NCBI RefSeq assembly: GCF_001638985.1
Contig: NW_017265137.1
Coordinates: forward strand, 2,443,848-2,507,847
DNA length: 64,000 nt
Reading direction: 5' to 3'
Source of the DNA: Phycomyces blakesleeanus NRRL 1555(-)
Lineage: Eukaryota; Mucoromycota; Mucoromycetes; Mucorales; Phycomycetaceae
The translations under genes and the position numbers were made by a program. The notes under the pieces were generated by a model that had not been told where the DNA came from, searched no databases, and saw only the letters and a list, made by a program, of their open reading frames with translations. Shown here piece after piece: positions 32,429 through 44,312 of the stretch; within the stretch, counting starts at the first letter, position 1; each line of letters begins with the position of its first letter.

Positions 32429-34968
32429 ATTTTTGTATACAAATGCCTTCAATCAAAAATAAAATAAAAGATCCACTACCTCATTGACCAAAAACACAAC
32501 TAATTGACATAAAATATCTAAGTAAAAAGATTATTACTCGAAAGTTTTTTTATATAAAATACAAATTATGTTGTGAAAGATCTTGGTTTTTTTAATAAAG
32601 TGTAAGCTTTCATAGAGAAGGCGGGTGTTTTTTTTTACAGAGCACTTCTTTGACGAGTAATATTCTCCATATAAATAATAATTATATGATGGAATATTGA
32701 TATGCAAAGGTAGTATATTGCAATTAAAATCTCAGCGGTGTACATCAATTATTAATGCTGTAGATTCCTTTCTCTCTCTCTTTTTTTTTTTTTAAAAAAA
32801 AAAGCTCTTATAATTACTATGTGTATCAGTCGCTGTGCATAAAATGTTACCTAGCTATCTTATTGATAGTAAGAATGCTGCAAATATATCTTTTATTCTT
32901 TGGAATACAGTACAATATACTCTAGTGTATTCCTTGTAAGAGTAATATCGAGGCATTTATATTTTTTTTAAAGAGTGATAAGTTGATACTCTCTATCTAC
33001 ATAGGTTTTGTAATAATTATTTTCAAGAATATTCAAAAGAGTACTAGGTAACTTATTACTCTGTTGTATTATATAGCATTTTAAGAGATGATCTGCATTT
33101 GCATTCATAACTCCAAAAAACTGCGATATAGTGACCATGTTTTCCCTCTCTTTTTTTTAAGAAAAAAAATCAAATAATTGTCTATATAAAGACTAGCAGA
33201 AGCTTGATCAAGCAAAATCTCTCTATCTCTCTCCCTTTTATCTTTGAACTATCTTTCCGTCGATATATCGCCTAATCCTTGGAGAATATCTCGATCTATA
33301 TGCTTACATATCTCTTTACCTTTGAATTATCTTTCCATCGATATATCGTCTAATCCTTGGAGAACTTTTACATCTATATGTCTATATATCTCTTCATCCT
33401 TGAGCCATACTATAATATATCCCTTTATTTCTTTAAAGCATCTCTCTCGTATAGTTTTTTTTGGCCGATTGAACATAACTCTTTGGCATAAGGGCATTTT
33501 GGTAAGAACTTTTTTCTTTTCATTTGTATATACGGCTTCTTTATCATTAAAAGATTCCTTTATTGTGATAGTGTTATTTTTCAACAGACTTTACTCTATT
33601 TATCTTTATTTCCGACTCTATATACTTTTATCTATAGCTTTATCTATATCTATATCTATACCCCTCTTTGTATATACCCTTTATATGTATATCTTGCTCT
33701 ATGTATTTGCTTTCTTTTCTTTTTTTCTTTCTCCAAAGTATCCGTCTTGGTCACAAAAATTTCCGGTAAGTATTGTTCCGTAAAGAATATAAGAGCAAAA
33801 TATACTTACTTTACTAGTGTCGACTCTCTGGGCGTTTCGTTCCTAGGCGAGCTTATGTTTCTTTATTCTGGACCTACAAGAGAGAACGCACGAATGATCT
33901 CTTGTACTGTGTTTTACGGTCTTTATTGTCGTATCTCACTGGCAGTTTCCTGCGCAAGTGTCCAGACGAGTTGGTTGTGATTATGCGCAATGTGGTGCGG
34001 AAAATGTTGTTCTGAAAACATCCGTTAGCTTGGAATGGTGTATGCTGACGTGTAGCGCTGCTTGACCTCGCCTCTGCTTTCCATACCACTCTTTCTTAGA
34101 AAGAGAGCAGCCAACTCCTTTTTCCCCTTCGCTGTCAAATCAGGTCTTCGTCCTGAGGGGGACGGATCCACTCTTGTTATTTTTTTTTGCAAAGTGGTGA
34201 ACTAAGAATTTGACATGATCTCTCTAGAACTCCCCTCTTTGGCTCGATACTATTTGATAAGTATTTCTCTCTTTTTATCTTTCAAACCTTTCTTTGTTTA
34301 CACCGGTTCTGATACATACTCTCTGTCTATTTTTTTACACAGATACATTATCAACAAATTCTTGGTAAAAGAAATCCTGTAACAGTCTTTTCTGTTTATT
34401 AGTAGCTAATTTCTCTTCACAGCTATTTCCGTTTATCTGGTACAAAAGTTGCTAACCTCATAGTATTAGCAGCAGGATAAGCATATTATTTTACATATAG
34501 CACACGTTCAAAATCATAATATATGTACTGACTCTACTTTGAATATCTTGTCTGGGCGTTTAGTTCTCAGATAGGATCAGCTTTCTTTATTCTGGACCTA
34601 CAAGAGAGAATGCACGAATGATTTCTTGTACTGTGTTTTACGGTCGTTATTGTCGTATTTCACTGGCAGTTTTCTGCACAAGTGTCCAGACGAGCTGGTT
34701 GTGGCAGTGTGCGATGCGGTGTGGAAACCGTTGATCTAGAAAACATCTGTTGGCTTGGAATGGTGCATGCTGACGTGCAGCGCTGCTTGACCCCGCCTCT
34801 GTTTTTCACTCCACTCTTTCTTAGAAAGAGAGCAGCCAACTCCTTTTTTCCCCTTCGCTGTCAAATCAGGTCTTCGTCCTGAGGGGGATGGATCCACGTT
34901 TGTTATTATTACTTTTAATAAAGTGGTGAACTAAGAATTTGACATTTCTCTCTCTAATATGTATATAT
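32429..34968 (-). repeat. Right arm of the 2.54-kb inverted repeat
   Basis: Reverse complement of 29322-31860, with one extra T in a homopolymer near 32790 and one substitution at 32970. The outer end stops at GTATATAT (34968). Beyond it the flanks differ: GCGATTATATG on the right, against CACACACACATAT on the left. It carries mirror copies of units B (33826-34215) and A (34551-34944). Confidence 0.93.
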
Positions 34969-35127
34969 GCGATTATATGTTTTTCGATATTATTTAGTTT
35001 AATAAACACAGTATTTCTTTTTATTACTTTAAACCTCTCTACTGTTTCAATGCAATTATATATAGTGTAGCAGTATGTTAAATGTTTATATTGTCTAACA
35101 TATAAAAGTATCAATAGACTGATAATA

Positions 35128-35600
35128 CTGTAGTGCAACTTAAGTCAAGTCAAGTTTTTTTAGAAATGATTTCAATATTCAGATTCAAAGCTCTAGAATT
35201 TTTTAAGGGTTATAACACTAATAGATAGAAAACAAATCAAAAAGACCAAGCCTAGAAAAGAAGCAACATATTACTATTTAATAAAGTGAATATTATATTA
35301 CTACCATATTACTATTATTTTATGATGCTATTGTCGTTTTATAATATGCCGTTTTGTATAACTGATGCCAAAGTATTGCTTCGTCTGATCGTAAATATCA
35401 ATCCCCAGAGCTGGTACACACCAGACATACTTACACTGCACATGTATACAGTGCAAACCAGTCATTGCACAGCAGGGGTCTGAATAGTAATGAATATAAC
35501 TCATTATTCCGACTCTCTTTAATAATAAGGCTCTCGCTGTATCTACTTTTCCTAAGATCAATATATCAACCCATAAAGAATCACAAATACCTCAGCAATA
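35128..35600 (+). repeat. Right copy of the diverged direct repeat flanking the palindrome
   Basis: Same-orientation partner of 28430-29000, about 6.7 kb away. No intact ORF is convincing. Boundaries are approximate because the identity is only about 70%. Confidence 0.55.
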
Positions 35601-37270
35601 AGCTGGTTTTTTTATAGCTCAACAGCTTCTATAATAATACCAATATTTCTAAACGTTCATGCAGAATAGGTGTACCTTGTCCTTAAATAAGCTAGACTTT
35701 GGAGACAATAGAATATACAAGCCCCCTTCTCAATTTACTTAGACTATGCTTCTTAATTATATTAGGGCGGTCGGTAGTGTCTATAAAGAATTCAGAAATA
35801 GTGAAATTTACTTTTAATGATCTGATAACTAAAAAAAAAAATCCTTGCTGTACCATAGAGCTGTAATTGTTATAAATATATACTATATAATATATATCGT
35901 GTTGCTTTGTTTGGTGAATAAAATGACATTAAGAAACTAGCCTTACGAAAAATTCTCTTGCTCTCTCTTTAATCCCTTGTTAATTTACACAACAGTTATA
36001 TTATACTAAAAGGAATAAAAAGGGAATATGCTTTTATGTACATATAATTATTTGCCATTTATTTGCGGAGAAATAGTCTCGAAAATCTCCTTTATTGTAC
36101 ACGTCTATTTAATTTTATTTATTACTTTTAATTAATTATTATTTATCAAGAGAAAAACACGTTACTTATTATGATTATTCAAAACAACCATACTAATAAA
36201 TTGTATGTTCAATATTTGTTAAAATGCATATTTTTTTTTTGTATTTCCTGCTCTTCAGAACTGCAAATAAGGCTAAATCTGAGCATGACTTCCTTCGTGC
36301 TAATACATACGCACACAATTGCCATCACAATTACAATTACAATTCCATAAGGTCATAACAATCTATCTGGACGCTGCTTTTTTAATATAATTACTTTATT
36401 TAATTAGTGTATTATTTTTCCAAAAGAACTATTAAAGATAGTCCATGAATTATTTTTATAGAAATAATAATATTAACACTATTTTTTAAGACAAGCGATT
36501 ATAAAACTAAAGTACACATTTCAAGTCAATATATATATATATGTCAAACCCTTAATCTTTTTGTTCTATTTGAAGCACATCATGCTATATTTTCCGAAAA
36601 TAAATTAAGTACGACATGACACCCACCATTTACAAACATGCCTCGGCATTCAAGGACAATAAAATATATACATGCAATTTGGATTGTTGTACAGTCTTGA
36701 TAGTTCAATCAATGCACAAGCTCATACTTCAAAAGTTATAATACATAAATTTAATGTATACCATGATAAATTATGTATCATGTCTTGGTGGCTACAGACT
36801 ACAGCATAATACATTAAACTAAAAACAAAACAAAAATAATAATATTTTGACAAGGTAGTCTTCCCAAAATAGATGGGATGATTAAGAAGGATAGATTTTT
36901 CATATGAAAATTAATTTTTGCTTCAAGATCGAGTCTATTATACACCGTCTTGTCAATAGCTACTCTCTATTAGCTTTTAGAAATAGCTCAAATAATATAT
37001 TATTTACTCGTTTGTTTGTTTGTTTGTTTGAAAAGAAAAATAACAATTAGACAACCTGATTAAACCCAGGATAAAACCAATGTCTCAAAGCTGTCACTTA
37101 ACCATATAATACTTTGGTGTATCACAAAATATGACCAATCTTTCTATCCGGATATCTGGTACACGGACTTGTTTAATTTTTTTTAATAGCTCGTATTAAA
37201 TATGTACAACATTTGTTTCATATATATTTATACTGGTCAATAGCACTAACAGTACAGAAAGAAAAAACTG
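35601..37270. other. AT-rich region upstream of the pectinesterase
   Basis: No gene is supported. It holds TTTG repeats near 37012-37030 and ATTACA repeats near 36325-36345. AATCTATCTGGACGCTGC near 36360 resembles AATCTATCCAGACGCTGC near 11545, possibly a shared dispersed repeat. Confidence 0.5.
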
Positions 37271-37278
37271 TATAAATA
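37271..37278 (+). promoter_or_regulatory. TATA box of the pectinesterase gene
   Basis: TATAAATA lies 57 nt upstream of the ATG at 37328, a usual fungal spacing, and stands out from the neighbouring sequence. Confidence 0.5.
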
Positions 37279-37327
37279 CAACCCTCATTTAAATTCTAAA
37301 AAACGCATTCCCTTTACAATCCTTAAT

Positions 37328-38412
37328 ATGCACTTCTCCTTTGGACTCATTGCATTGGTCGCAGGTCTTCTTGGTACAGTTGTCAATTCTATCGAAGCTG
37401 CCAAGAACGTCAAGATTTGTGCCAAATGCAGTTACAAGACCATCAACTCTGCACTTGCTTCCCTTCCCAATGATGCTACAACATATAACCTTCTCCTCTA
37501 CCCTGGCATCTACCACGAACAGGTCAAGATCCGCCGTAACAATGTCAATCTGAAGCCCATGCAGCCCGGTTTCGTTCAAATTGAGTACAATGGCTTTAAG
37601 GATACTCAGCGTACCAATGGAACCAACGAAGACTCTGCCACGCTGTCCGTGTTTGGTACTAATGTGAAAGTTTACGACATGACTATTGCCAATTTGTTCC
37701 CACAGAATGGAGGCATGGCAAACTTGGCTCTTAACCTTGCTGCTACTCAGGCTTCCTTTTATAACGTCAAGTTTTACGGTTATCAGGATACCCTCTTGGT
37801 CAACCGTGGTGCCACTGGTTTCTTCAAGAAGTGCTACGTTGAAGGCTCGGTCGATTACATCTGGGGAGAGGGCACTGGTAAAACATCATTTATTTTAAGA
37901 TGCGAATTTCTTTCCCTAATGCTATTTATTATTATATAGCTGTCTTTGAGCACTCTACTATTGCCACCAACCGTAAGGGAGGATATGCTACTGCCCACAG
38001 AAGAGGAACTGCCGACTCTGCCGGTGGTTTTTTCTTTAACAGCTGCTACATCAAGGCTACTCTACCTTCAGGACCTCTCGTTGCTACTCAGGACCGTACC
38101 GTTGCTTTCACTTCTTCTTCTCAATTCCCTAACAGCTGGTTCCTCGGTCGTCCTTGGAATGAGTTTGCTCGCGTTGTTTACAGATACTGCAACATCGACG
38201 ACTCTGTCAAGGTTGAAGGATGGAGCAAATGGGACAGTGCTGTCAAGGATTACAAGAACGTTAACTTTGGTGAATACAAGAATTCTGGTGCCGGGCAGTG
38301 GAACTCTAAACGTGTCACCTTTTCTCACCAGATCACTGATGCTGAGAATGCCAAATATTCCACCGCCGCCCTTTTCGGCAGCGCTCCTTGGATTGACACC
38401 ACCTACCAGTAA
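37328..38412 (+). CDS. Secreted pectinesterase (pectin methylesterase, CE8)
   Basis: CDS join(37328..37877,37940..38412), 340 aa. A signal peptide (MHFSFGLIALVAGLLGTVVN) precedes a right-handed beta-helix. Pectinesterase motifs appear in order: GYQDTL (oxyanion Gln and acid/base Asp), FFKKCYVEGSVDYIWG (nucleophile Asp in VDYIWG, usually VDFIFG), and FLGRPW (substrate Arg). The enzyme would de-esterify pectin outside the cell, releasing methanol. The single 62-nt intron (GTAAAA donor) lies just after the VDYIWG motif. Codon use is GC-richer than the surrounding DNA, as for other highly expressed genes here. It stands alone, with the 26-36 kb repeat block upstream and the RhoGEF gene convergent downstream. 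Confidence 0.93.
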
Positions 38413-39064
38413 ACACACTCTTATGTGCATGTTTAATTTTAAATAGAGTATGAGTTCCTAAAGGCAAATAAACACTCACTATTATTACTACTATTATTTT
38501 GACCAATATATTGTTGTTATTGCAGTAACAAGATTAGGTTTAACATTTTGTACTTCCACAGCAAATATAAATATAGGATGCAACGGGTTTTGATTTCTTA
38601 TGTCTGTGTAGGCAAGGACTTATTATAGGCAATGCTCCGATCTAATGGCTAATGGCTATTGGCTATTGGCTATATGGCTCTGCATGGACGGAATTGACAT
38701 ATTTGCCAATATGTGTATCTTATCCATGTGTATGCAGACTATTTATATAATGTAATTCAATCAAGCATAATCAGTGGCATGCTGTCAATATACTAAAGGG
38801 TCGATACACAATATATTAATACTATCATTATTTATTTTATCATACAGTAAATGACAAAAGGAAATAATACAAGAAGGATGTATATATGTTGGTTGTAAAG
38901 AACTTTATGTATAAATATAGGAGAGAAGTTAACAAAGAATTACGCTAAGATATTAATCGTATGCAAGAATGATAATGTACAGACATAGTAAATACGCATT
39001 ATGACAAGAAATGAACAGACATGCCAGCGAAAGATATAAAGTATAGGATGAATAAGGAGTTCCA
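38413..39064. other. Convergent intergenic region
   Basis: Nothing coding is seen between the pectinesterase and RhoGEF 3' ends. There is a small repeat of CTAATGGCTATTGGCTATTGG near 38643-38675. Confidence 0.55.
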
Positions 39065-42000
39065 TTATATAGAGGATTTTGAAGGACGGTCTGGAAGTAG
39101 TTTGAGGTTGAAAATTGTTTGGTAGATATCCTTCTGTGGATCAGTCATTACACCAAATATGAGTGGAAGCTCAGTCTTGTGCCCATTGCTGAGACAGCGT
39201 ATGTTGTTCCCTTTTATGACTTGCTCAAGCTCTCCCTAACACGAGCAGAAAAAATAAATATACTGAAGGTATTAGTAGCAAATGAGGCTTACCGTTTCAA
39301 TGTTGCGGATTTCGATAAACGATGGATCAAAAGCAATGACGTGGGGATAACTAAATGCAAAAGATTCTGGGTGTCCCTCCCATTCGATTATAAAATCTCT
39401 GCGTGTTCTGTTACCCTTGCTATCAATATAAAAACCATAGACTAATGGGGTCCTTGTTAGATAAAAGATATTATTTGTATTATATATATAAAAATATGTT
39501 ACCATCGTAGCAGAGAAAATAATCTCCAAGAGGTACTGGAAATACGACAATACGTATCATTTGTTGGCGCAGTTGTAAATTCGACTCTTCCCTTTCTCGT
39601 TCAGTGATGAATTTGAGGTGCTTGTCGCCCGGATTCAATAGATCTAATAATAGTGAGAATTGAGTAACCTGGGCTTTGGGCTTATGTTTATCTGGTGGAC
39701 ACCGTCTTACGTTGAACCTTGTCTGTTCGCATGTCTACCATGATCAAGCCACGGGGACAGGTGATAAGCATCTTACTGGGGGACAGCTCAATAGATAATG
39801 CTTCTGCTGGTATATAGCAGTCCTTAAATCGTTTAAGATGGAGATCTGAAGACAGTTGTGTACGCACAATACGATCAAGGATTCCTGGCTTTTTGAGTTC
39901 TGGGGAGTTTGCAGGCTCAAATATGGATATGGTTGACTTTAGAGTAGACACCCGAGGTACACATACGAGTTTGCGATTCAGAGAAGTACCCACATGAAAG
40001 AATGGCACATGCGTCTGGACTTTTCGCCCAAGTGGCTGTGTCTCGGGTTTACCATTCACAACATCGAGACCATACTCCCATAATATCTTATCCGACAAAA
40101 CAAGCAGTACCTGTGCTGTCTCTAATGCCTCTATCTGTGTAACTTTATAAAGCGAAAGAATTTTGTGGGGGGTTTTTGAACGAGATGTGTGGCCCACATA
40201 AACGCCGATATCTGTTGCAAGCAAGTACTGTTGACCACTGTCTATTAATCAGTCGTGAGTTAGGAATATGTTTCCTTGATGAAAGAAAGAAAAAACAGAG
40301 CCCAAGTTTAGGTGTGCGACTTACTAAAAGTGACCATGTGGTTAATCTTAACATCGACATAAAACTCTCGCTCTGGGATAGCTGGTACAACTTCAACCAC
40401 AGGATGAACCTGGTTTTTCTCAAGTTGCTGCTTAAGGATTTTTTCTATCCAGGGTTTTCGTGTTGCCATTGAAGAGGCATATAATGTGAAGCTTCCGGTA
40501 CCTTTGTTACCGAGATGATGGAATATTATGGGATAGCCAGTCTTGCTGGGTGCAATGAGACCTGTGGGCAATGTGTGACTGGTGGGCATACTCGGATTTG
40601 CCAATTCAGATGAAATCCGTATCATATGTAGGTTGGGAGTCAAACTTGGATAAGGACCTCCGGGTATATAAGGTATAATTGAACTCGAGCGTTTGGTCCG
40701 GTTTCCTTCAGGTGGAGATGCGGAGAGGAAATGGACAGAAATTGGCTACCGAGATCTATCAGAGATCCATTTGCTTTTATAAATACTCAAAACAAACTTA
40801 CTCTTTTCTGGACAATATAGTGCTCGATTCCCTGGACAAGTTTTACCTTTGCCACAACAAAATAATGGTCAAAGAGAATGACTTGATATTCTGTTGAATC
40901 CAGGTGAACTCCTTTTCGAAGCGTGCTTTGCTTAACAATATAACGACCGTCTTCCAACAAATGGAGATCCTTTATAGTAAATGTTGAGTTAACCAAGTAA
41001 GGTTATATTCTTTTTTTTGTGTGCTCACCATTTCATCTGCCTTATGTTTAAAAGCTAAGTTATTGTGAATGCGTTCGAGATCAAACCTATTCTTGGCTTT
41101 GCCAGCCTCTGTGTTTACGCGTGTCAGGAGCTGCTTAATGTAATCTATAGCTTTTGGAATATCCACGCGATCAGGATGATTATCTGGGGTGTGCTTTAGT
41201 ATATCATTTAACAATAGAGTATAACGACCAAGGCGTGTTGTAGGCTTGGTCAAATAACCATTCAACTCAAGCTTGGATGAGCTCGGATGTCTTTCAGTTT
41301 GCTATAAATAAAAATCAATTTTTTTTAAAAAAAATTAGTCCTAGAATTCTTTAGGTATATTTTTATTGCTATTATGCTTGCCTCTAGAAAATCTTCAAAC
41401 TCTGGATTGACAGCACGCTCGTGGTCTAGTTCAAACTTTGCTTCGTGTTGTCTAGCTCCGTATTTAATAAATGGTTCAAAATCGACCATAAACTCAAGAA
41501 TAACATCGCCTATTTGCGATACAACAGGGCTCTCTTTTTGTCTTGCATTAAATGCTTCCACAAGCTGTGCGTTGATGTCACGGATTGAAAGGATATTACA
41601 AAAAACCTTTTGGATAAAATTTTCTCGACTGAGGATTGGGATGATGTCTGTGGTGCGCAGGGGTTTAATCCACATCTGAGAATAAATGAAAAATAAGTCA
41701 AAAATAATAACTTAGACGAAGAAAAAAAAATATTATTATACTTCTTCAAGGTATTCCAGATCCTTGACAAAATCGGCTTCTGTGTAAATAAGTTCGTATA
41801 TATGCTCTTGGCGTTTCCGTTCTGCACTAGAGACGGAAAGCAACACTTCTTCATCTACTATGTCTGCCCACAATTTATGCGACTGCTGTCGAATAAATGG
41901 GTTGCTGTTGGTGCGGGTTAGAGACATGCCAGCATAGTCCACACTCTTGCGCTGGAGAATTTATTAATACAAAAAAAAACAGAAAAATATATACAGCCAT

Positions 42001-43355
42001 GTATCTGTGTATAAGTACGCAGATATATGCAATTAATTTGGTTCTTTTTTCTTATTACTAAAGAAAAGTTTGAGGTAACATACCATTGCTGTCCTTTTTG
42101 GACACGTATAGCTATAGCAAGGTTGACTCCCGTGGCAAGTTGAAGAATAGCAGTGTGTAAGCTCTGTGAATACACCGTTAGGCAAACCGTCATACTGGTC
42201 TGTTAGTTCAAGTAGAGATGTTGCAACTGATGCATTTTCATTAAAGAAATCGCTGGCACTACTACTACTTGTAGTTAATGTTCCCGGAGAAGCCATTGGG
42301 CTTTCACTAGCGCCATAATGGCACACACGGTAATCGAATTGATAAATCTCGGTAGTAGAGTCGACAAGTCTACTTTCATAATTGACATCATGGAAGAACC
42401 TCTGTGCACCCAGGGCTCGTCCCAAGCGGAGTGCCACCCATCGATCGGTTGTGCGAATTATCATGGCAATCTTATCCTATGTCGCACATCTCATTAGCGA
42501 GCACTTTGCAGATCTATCGCATCAGGCTTACTATCGCTTCTTCTCCTTCAAATGCATTCTTGTATTCTACATTGTTCTTAATGCGATCTCGCAGAATAAC
42601 ACGATGCCGCAATTCCTGCGCAACACGAGACAAAAGAGCAGGGTATACAAGAGGAAGTCGTTGTTTTATCTGCTTGGAATGGCCCCGGCTAACAGAAGAT
42701 TGTGTCCCGTACGCAAAGCTACGGGAACGTTGTGCCTGAACTTCATCCGGGGAAAATAAAATCTTGTCTTGGCGTATGTTTGCTTGTTCTACAGAGCGAG
42801 ACGCTAGAATAGGACGGTGGTTGAATATAACAATTGTGGCCGCATGTTGTGTTGCATTCTTTAGCTTCTGTTTTCTTGTTGTGGTTTACCTGTAATATTG
42901 CGTGGTTCCTGGATACCACTTGAAGTCATCCCAAGAGGGTGAGAAGGAATATCATGCCTGTTTTCGGTGTACCTGGATTTGGATTCAAAAGAACTAGCCA
43001 AAATGGCACTTGTCTCTGTTGTACTGTCATGATTTCTTCTTCCAAAATTGGTTTCTCTCGTATAGTGGATGGGTGGAGTGATGGTATTTGAGGCTGCTCT
43101 GGTTGGATAGCCGTATTCTCTGGTAAACTTTTCCCAGCCAGCTGGTTGAAGGGAGGTTAGGGGTGAATTTGTGCGGTGTGGCGAGAGCGGCGGTGGCGAG
43201 GGATGGGCTGACTGAATCCATGAAGTAGATGGATTGCCAGCCATTCGCTCTGACAATGCCGAGTCAAGGTAGGCGAGTTTTTCGGAGGCAGTGTAACTAA
43301 TGTCGTGGCCATGGGGTGGAATCCGGGGAGGAGGAGGGTCTTGTTGAATGCTCAT
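39065..43355 (-). CDS. Rho1 guanine nucleotide exchange factor, Rom2 type (DEP-DH-PH-CNH)
   Basis: Twelve exons: complement(join(39065..39235,39293..39441,39503..39643,39711..40241,40325..40745,40802..40969,41029..41301,41382..41675,41742..41951,42084..42476,42532..42803,42890..43355)), 1162 aa, all phases consistent. Domains: disordered Pro-rich N-terminus; DEP (~190-300, with IIRTTDRWVALRLGRALGAQ then RFFHDV); DH (~420-615, KRQEHIYELIYTEADFVKDL...TRLGRYTLLLNDIL); PH (~637-850, DLHLLEDGRYIVKQ...FDHYFVVAK); CNH (~850-1140, LLATDIGVYVG, FLCYDVYGFYIDSKG, AFDPSFIEIRNIE). In yeast, Rom1/Rom2 activate Rho1 at the plasma membrane to drive glucan synthase and the cell-integrity pathway. The intron at 41302-41381 appears to be a GC-AG intron. 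The intron at 42477-42531 is only 55 nt. Confidence 0.93.
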
Positions 43356-43660
43356 GGCCGGCAAACTGATCTCAAAGAACAGTAAAGAGGCCACCTGTTA
43401 TAGCTATAATATTCGTTTCTATGGAAACAAAAGCAAGAAAAAAAAGAAGGGTGATACCAGCCACTTCAAATAGGCAAGATCCAGTTCAAGTTCACGTTTG
43501 ACTTGGAAGAGGGGGCTGGTTAAATAGAATTCGACTTGACGATTGGCTACAGATGTTTGTTACTAAATGTCTGTACACCTTAATCTCTTGGTTACAACAC
43601 TTCCAAAGTACCTTTTTCTTTCTTTTTTCTTTCAATCTTTCTCTTTCTCTATTTCTCCCT

Positions 43661-43697
<37 letters not shown>

Positions 43698-44312
43698 TGC
43701 CATTGAATTTTACAGTTTATGTGGTGAATATAAAGATAAATTTTATCCTTTTTGGGCGTGGTATTCACTTCCCCCTGCACAGTAACATATTTGTATTCTA
43801 AACTAAAGAATCTTTATTATTCTATACTACACAAAATATAGGTACTAAAGGTATAGGTAAAAAAACCAAAATCCCAATACAACCAATTCTTGTAAAAGCC
43901 AAGAAGGATACAGGCAACTACCAAATTCTTGGTAAGTAAATTGGAACGGCTATATGAAAAGATTATACTATGTATCAAGCCATTTAGTCTATAACTCAAA
44001 GTTTAATATTATTGCTTGTGCTGCAAAGAATACTGAACCAAAAAAGCAATAAAAAAGTGCTTCAAAATAGACTCTAATTCTATTCTTTTATAATTATTGT
44101 TATTGTTATTGTTATGATTGATATTTAAACTTTGAAAAAAATGGAATCTTTGGGATAATTGGGATCTTCATTATCGAAATCAGTTCTCCTATAATCACCC
44201 AATCCTCAACTCATTATTTTCTTTTAAATATAAAGACGATTGTTTATCATATTAAATGTAAAGCTGTGTATGCGTGTTTTTATTTATTAAAACTTTTGAT
44301 CCAGCAACCTCT
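43356..44312. other. Intergenic region upstream of the RhoGEF gene
   Basis: It contains a (CT)n run at about 43660-43695, which generates low-complexity ORFs, and TTATTG repeats near 44095-44115. The part next to 43355 is probably the RhoGEF promoter. No gene is supported. Confidence 0.6.
43660..43695. repeat. (CT)n dinucleotide microsatellite
   Basis: About seventeen CT units within a longer pyrimidine tract on the plus strand. Confidence 0.9.

Noticed and set aside
43553..43801. 82-codon frame across the (CT)n tract
   Set aside because: It is Leu/Ser repeats from a microsatellite.
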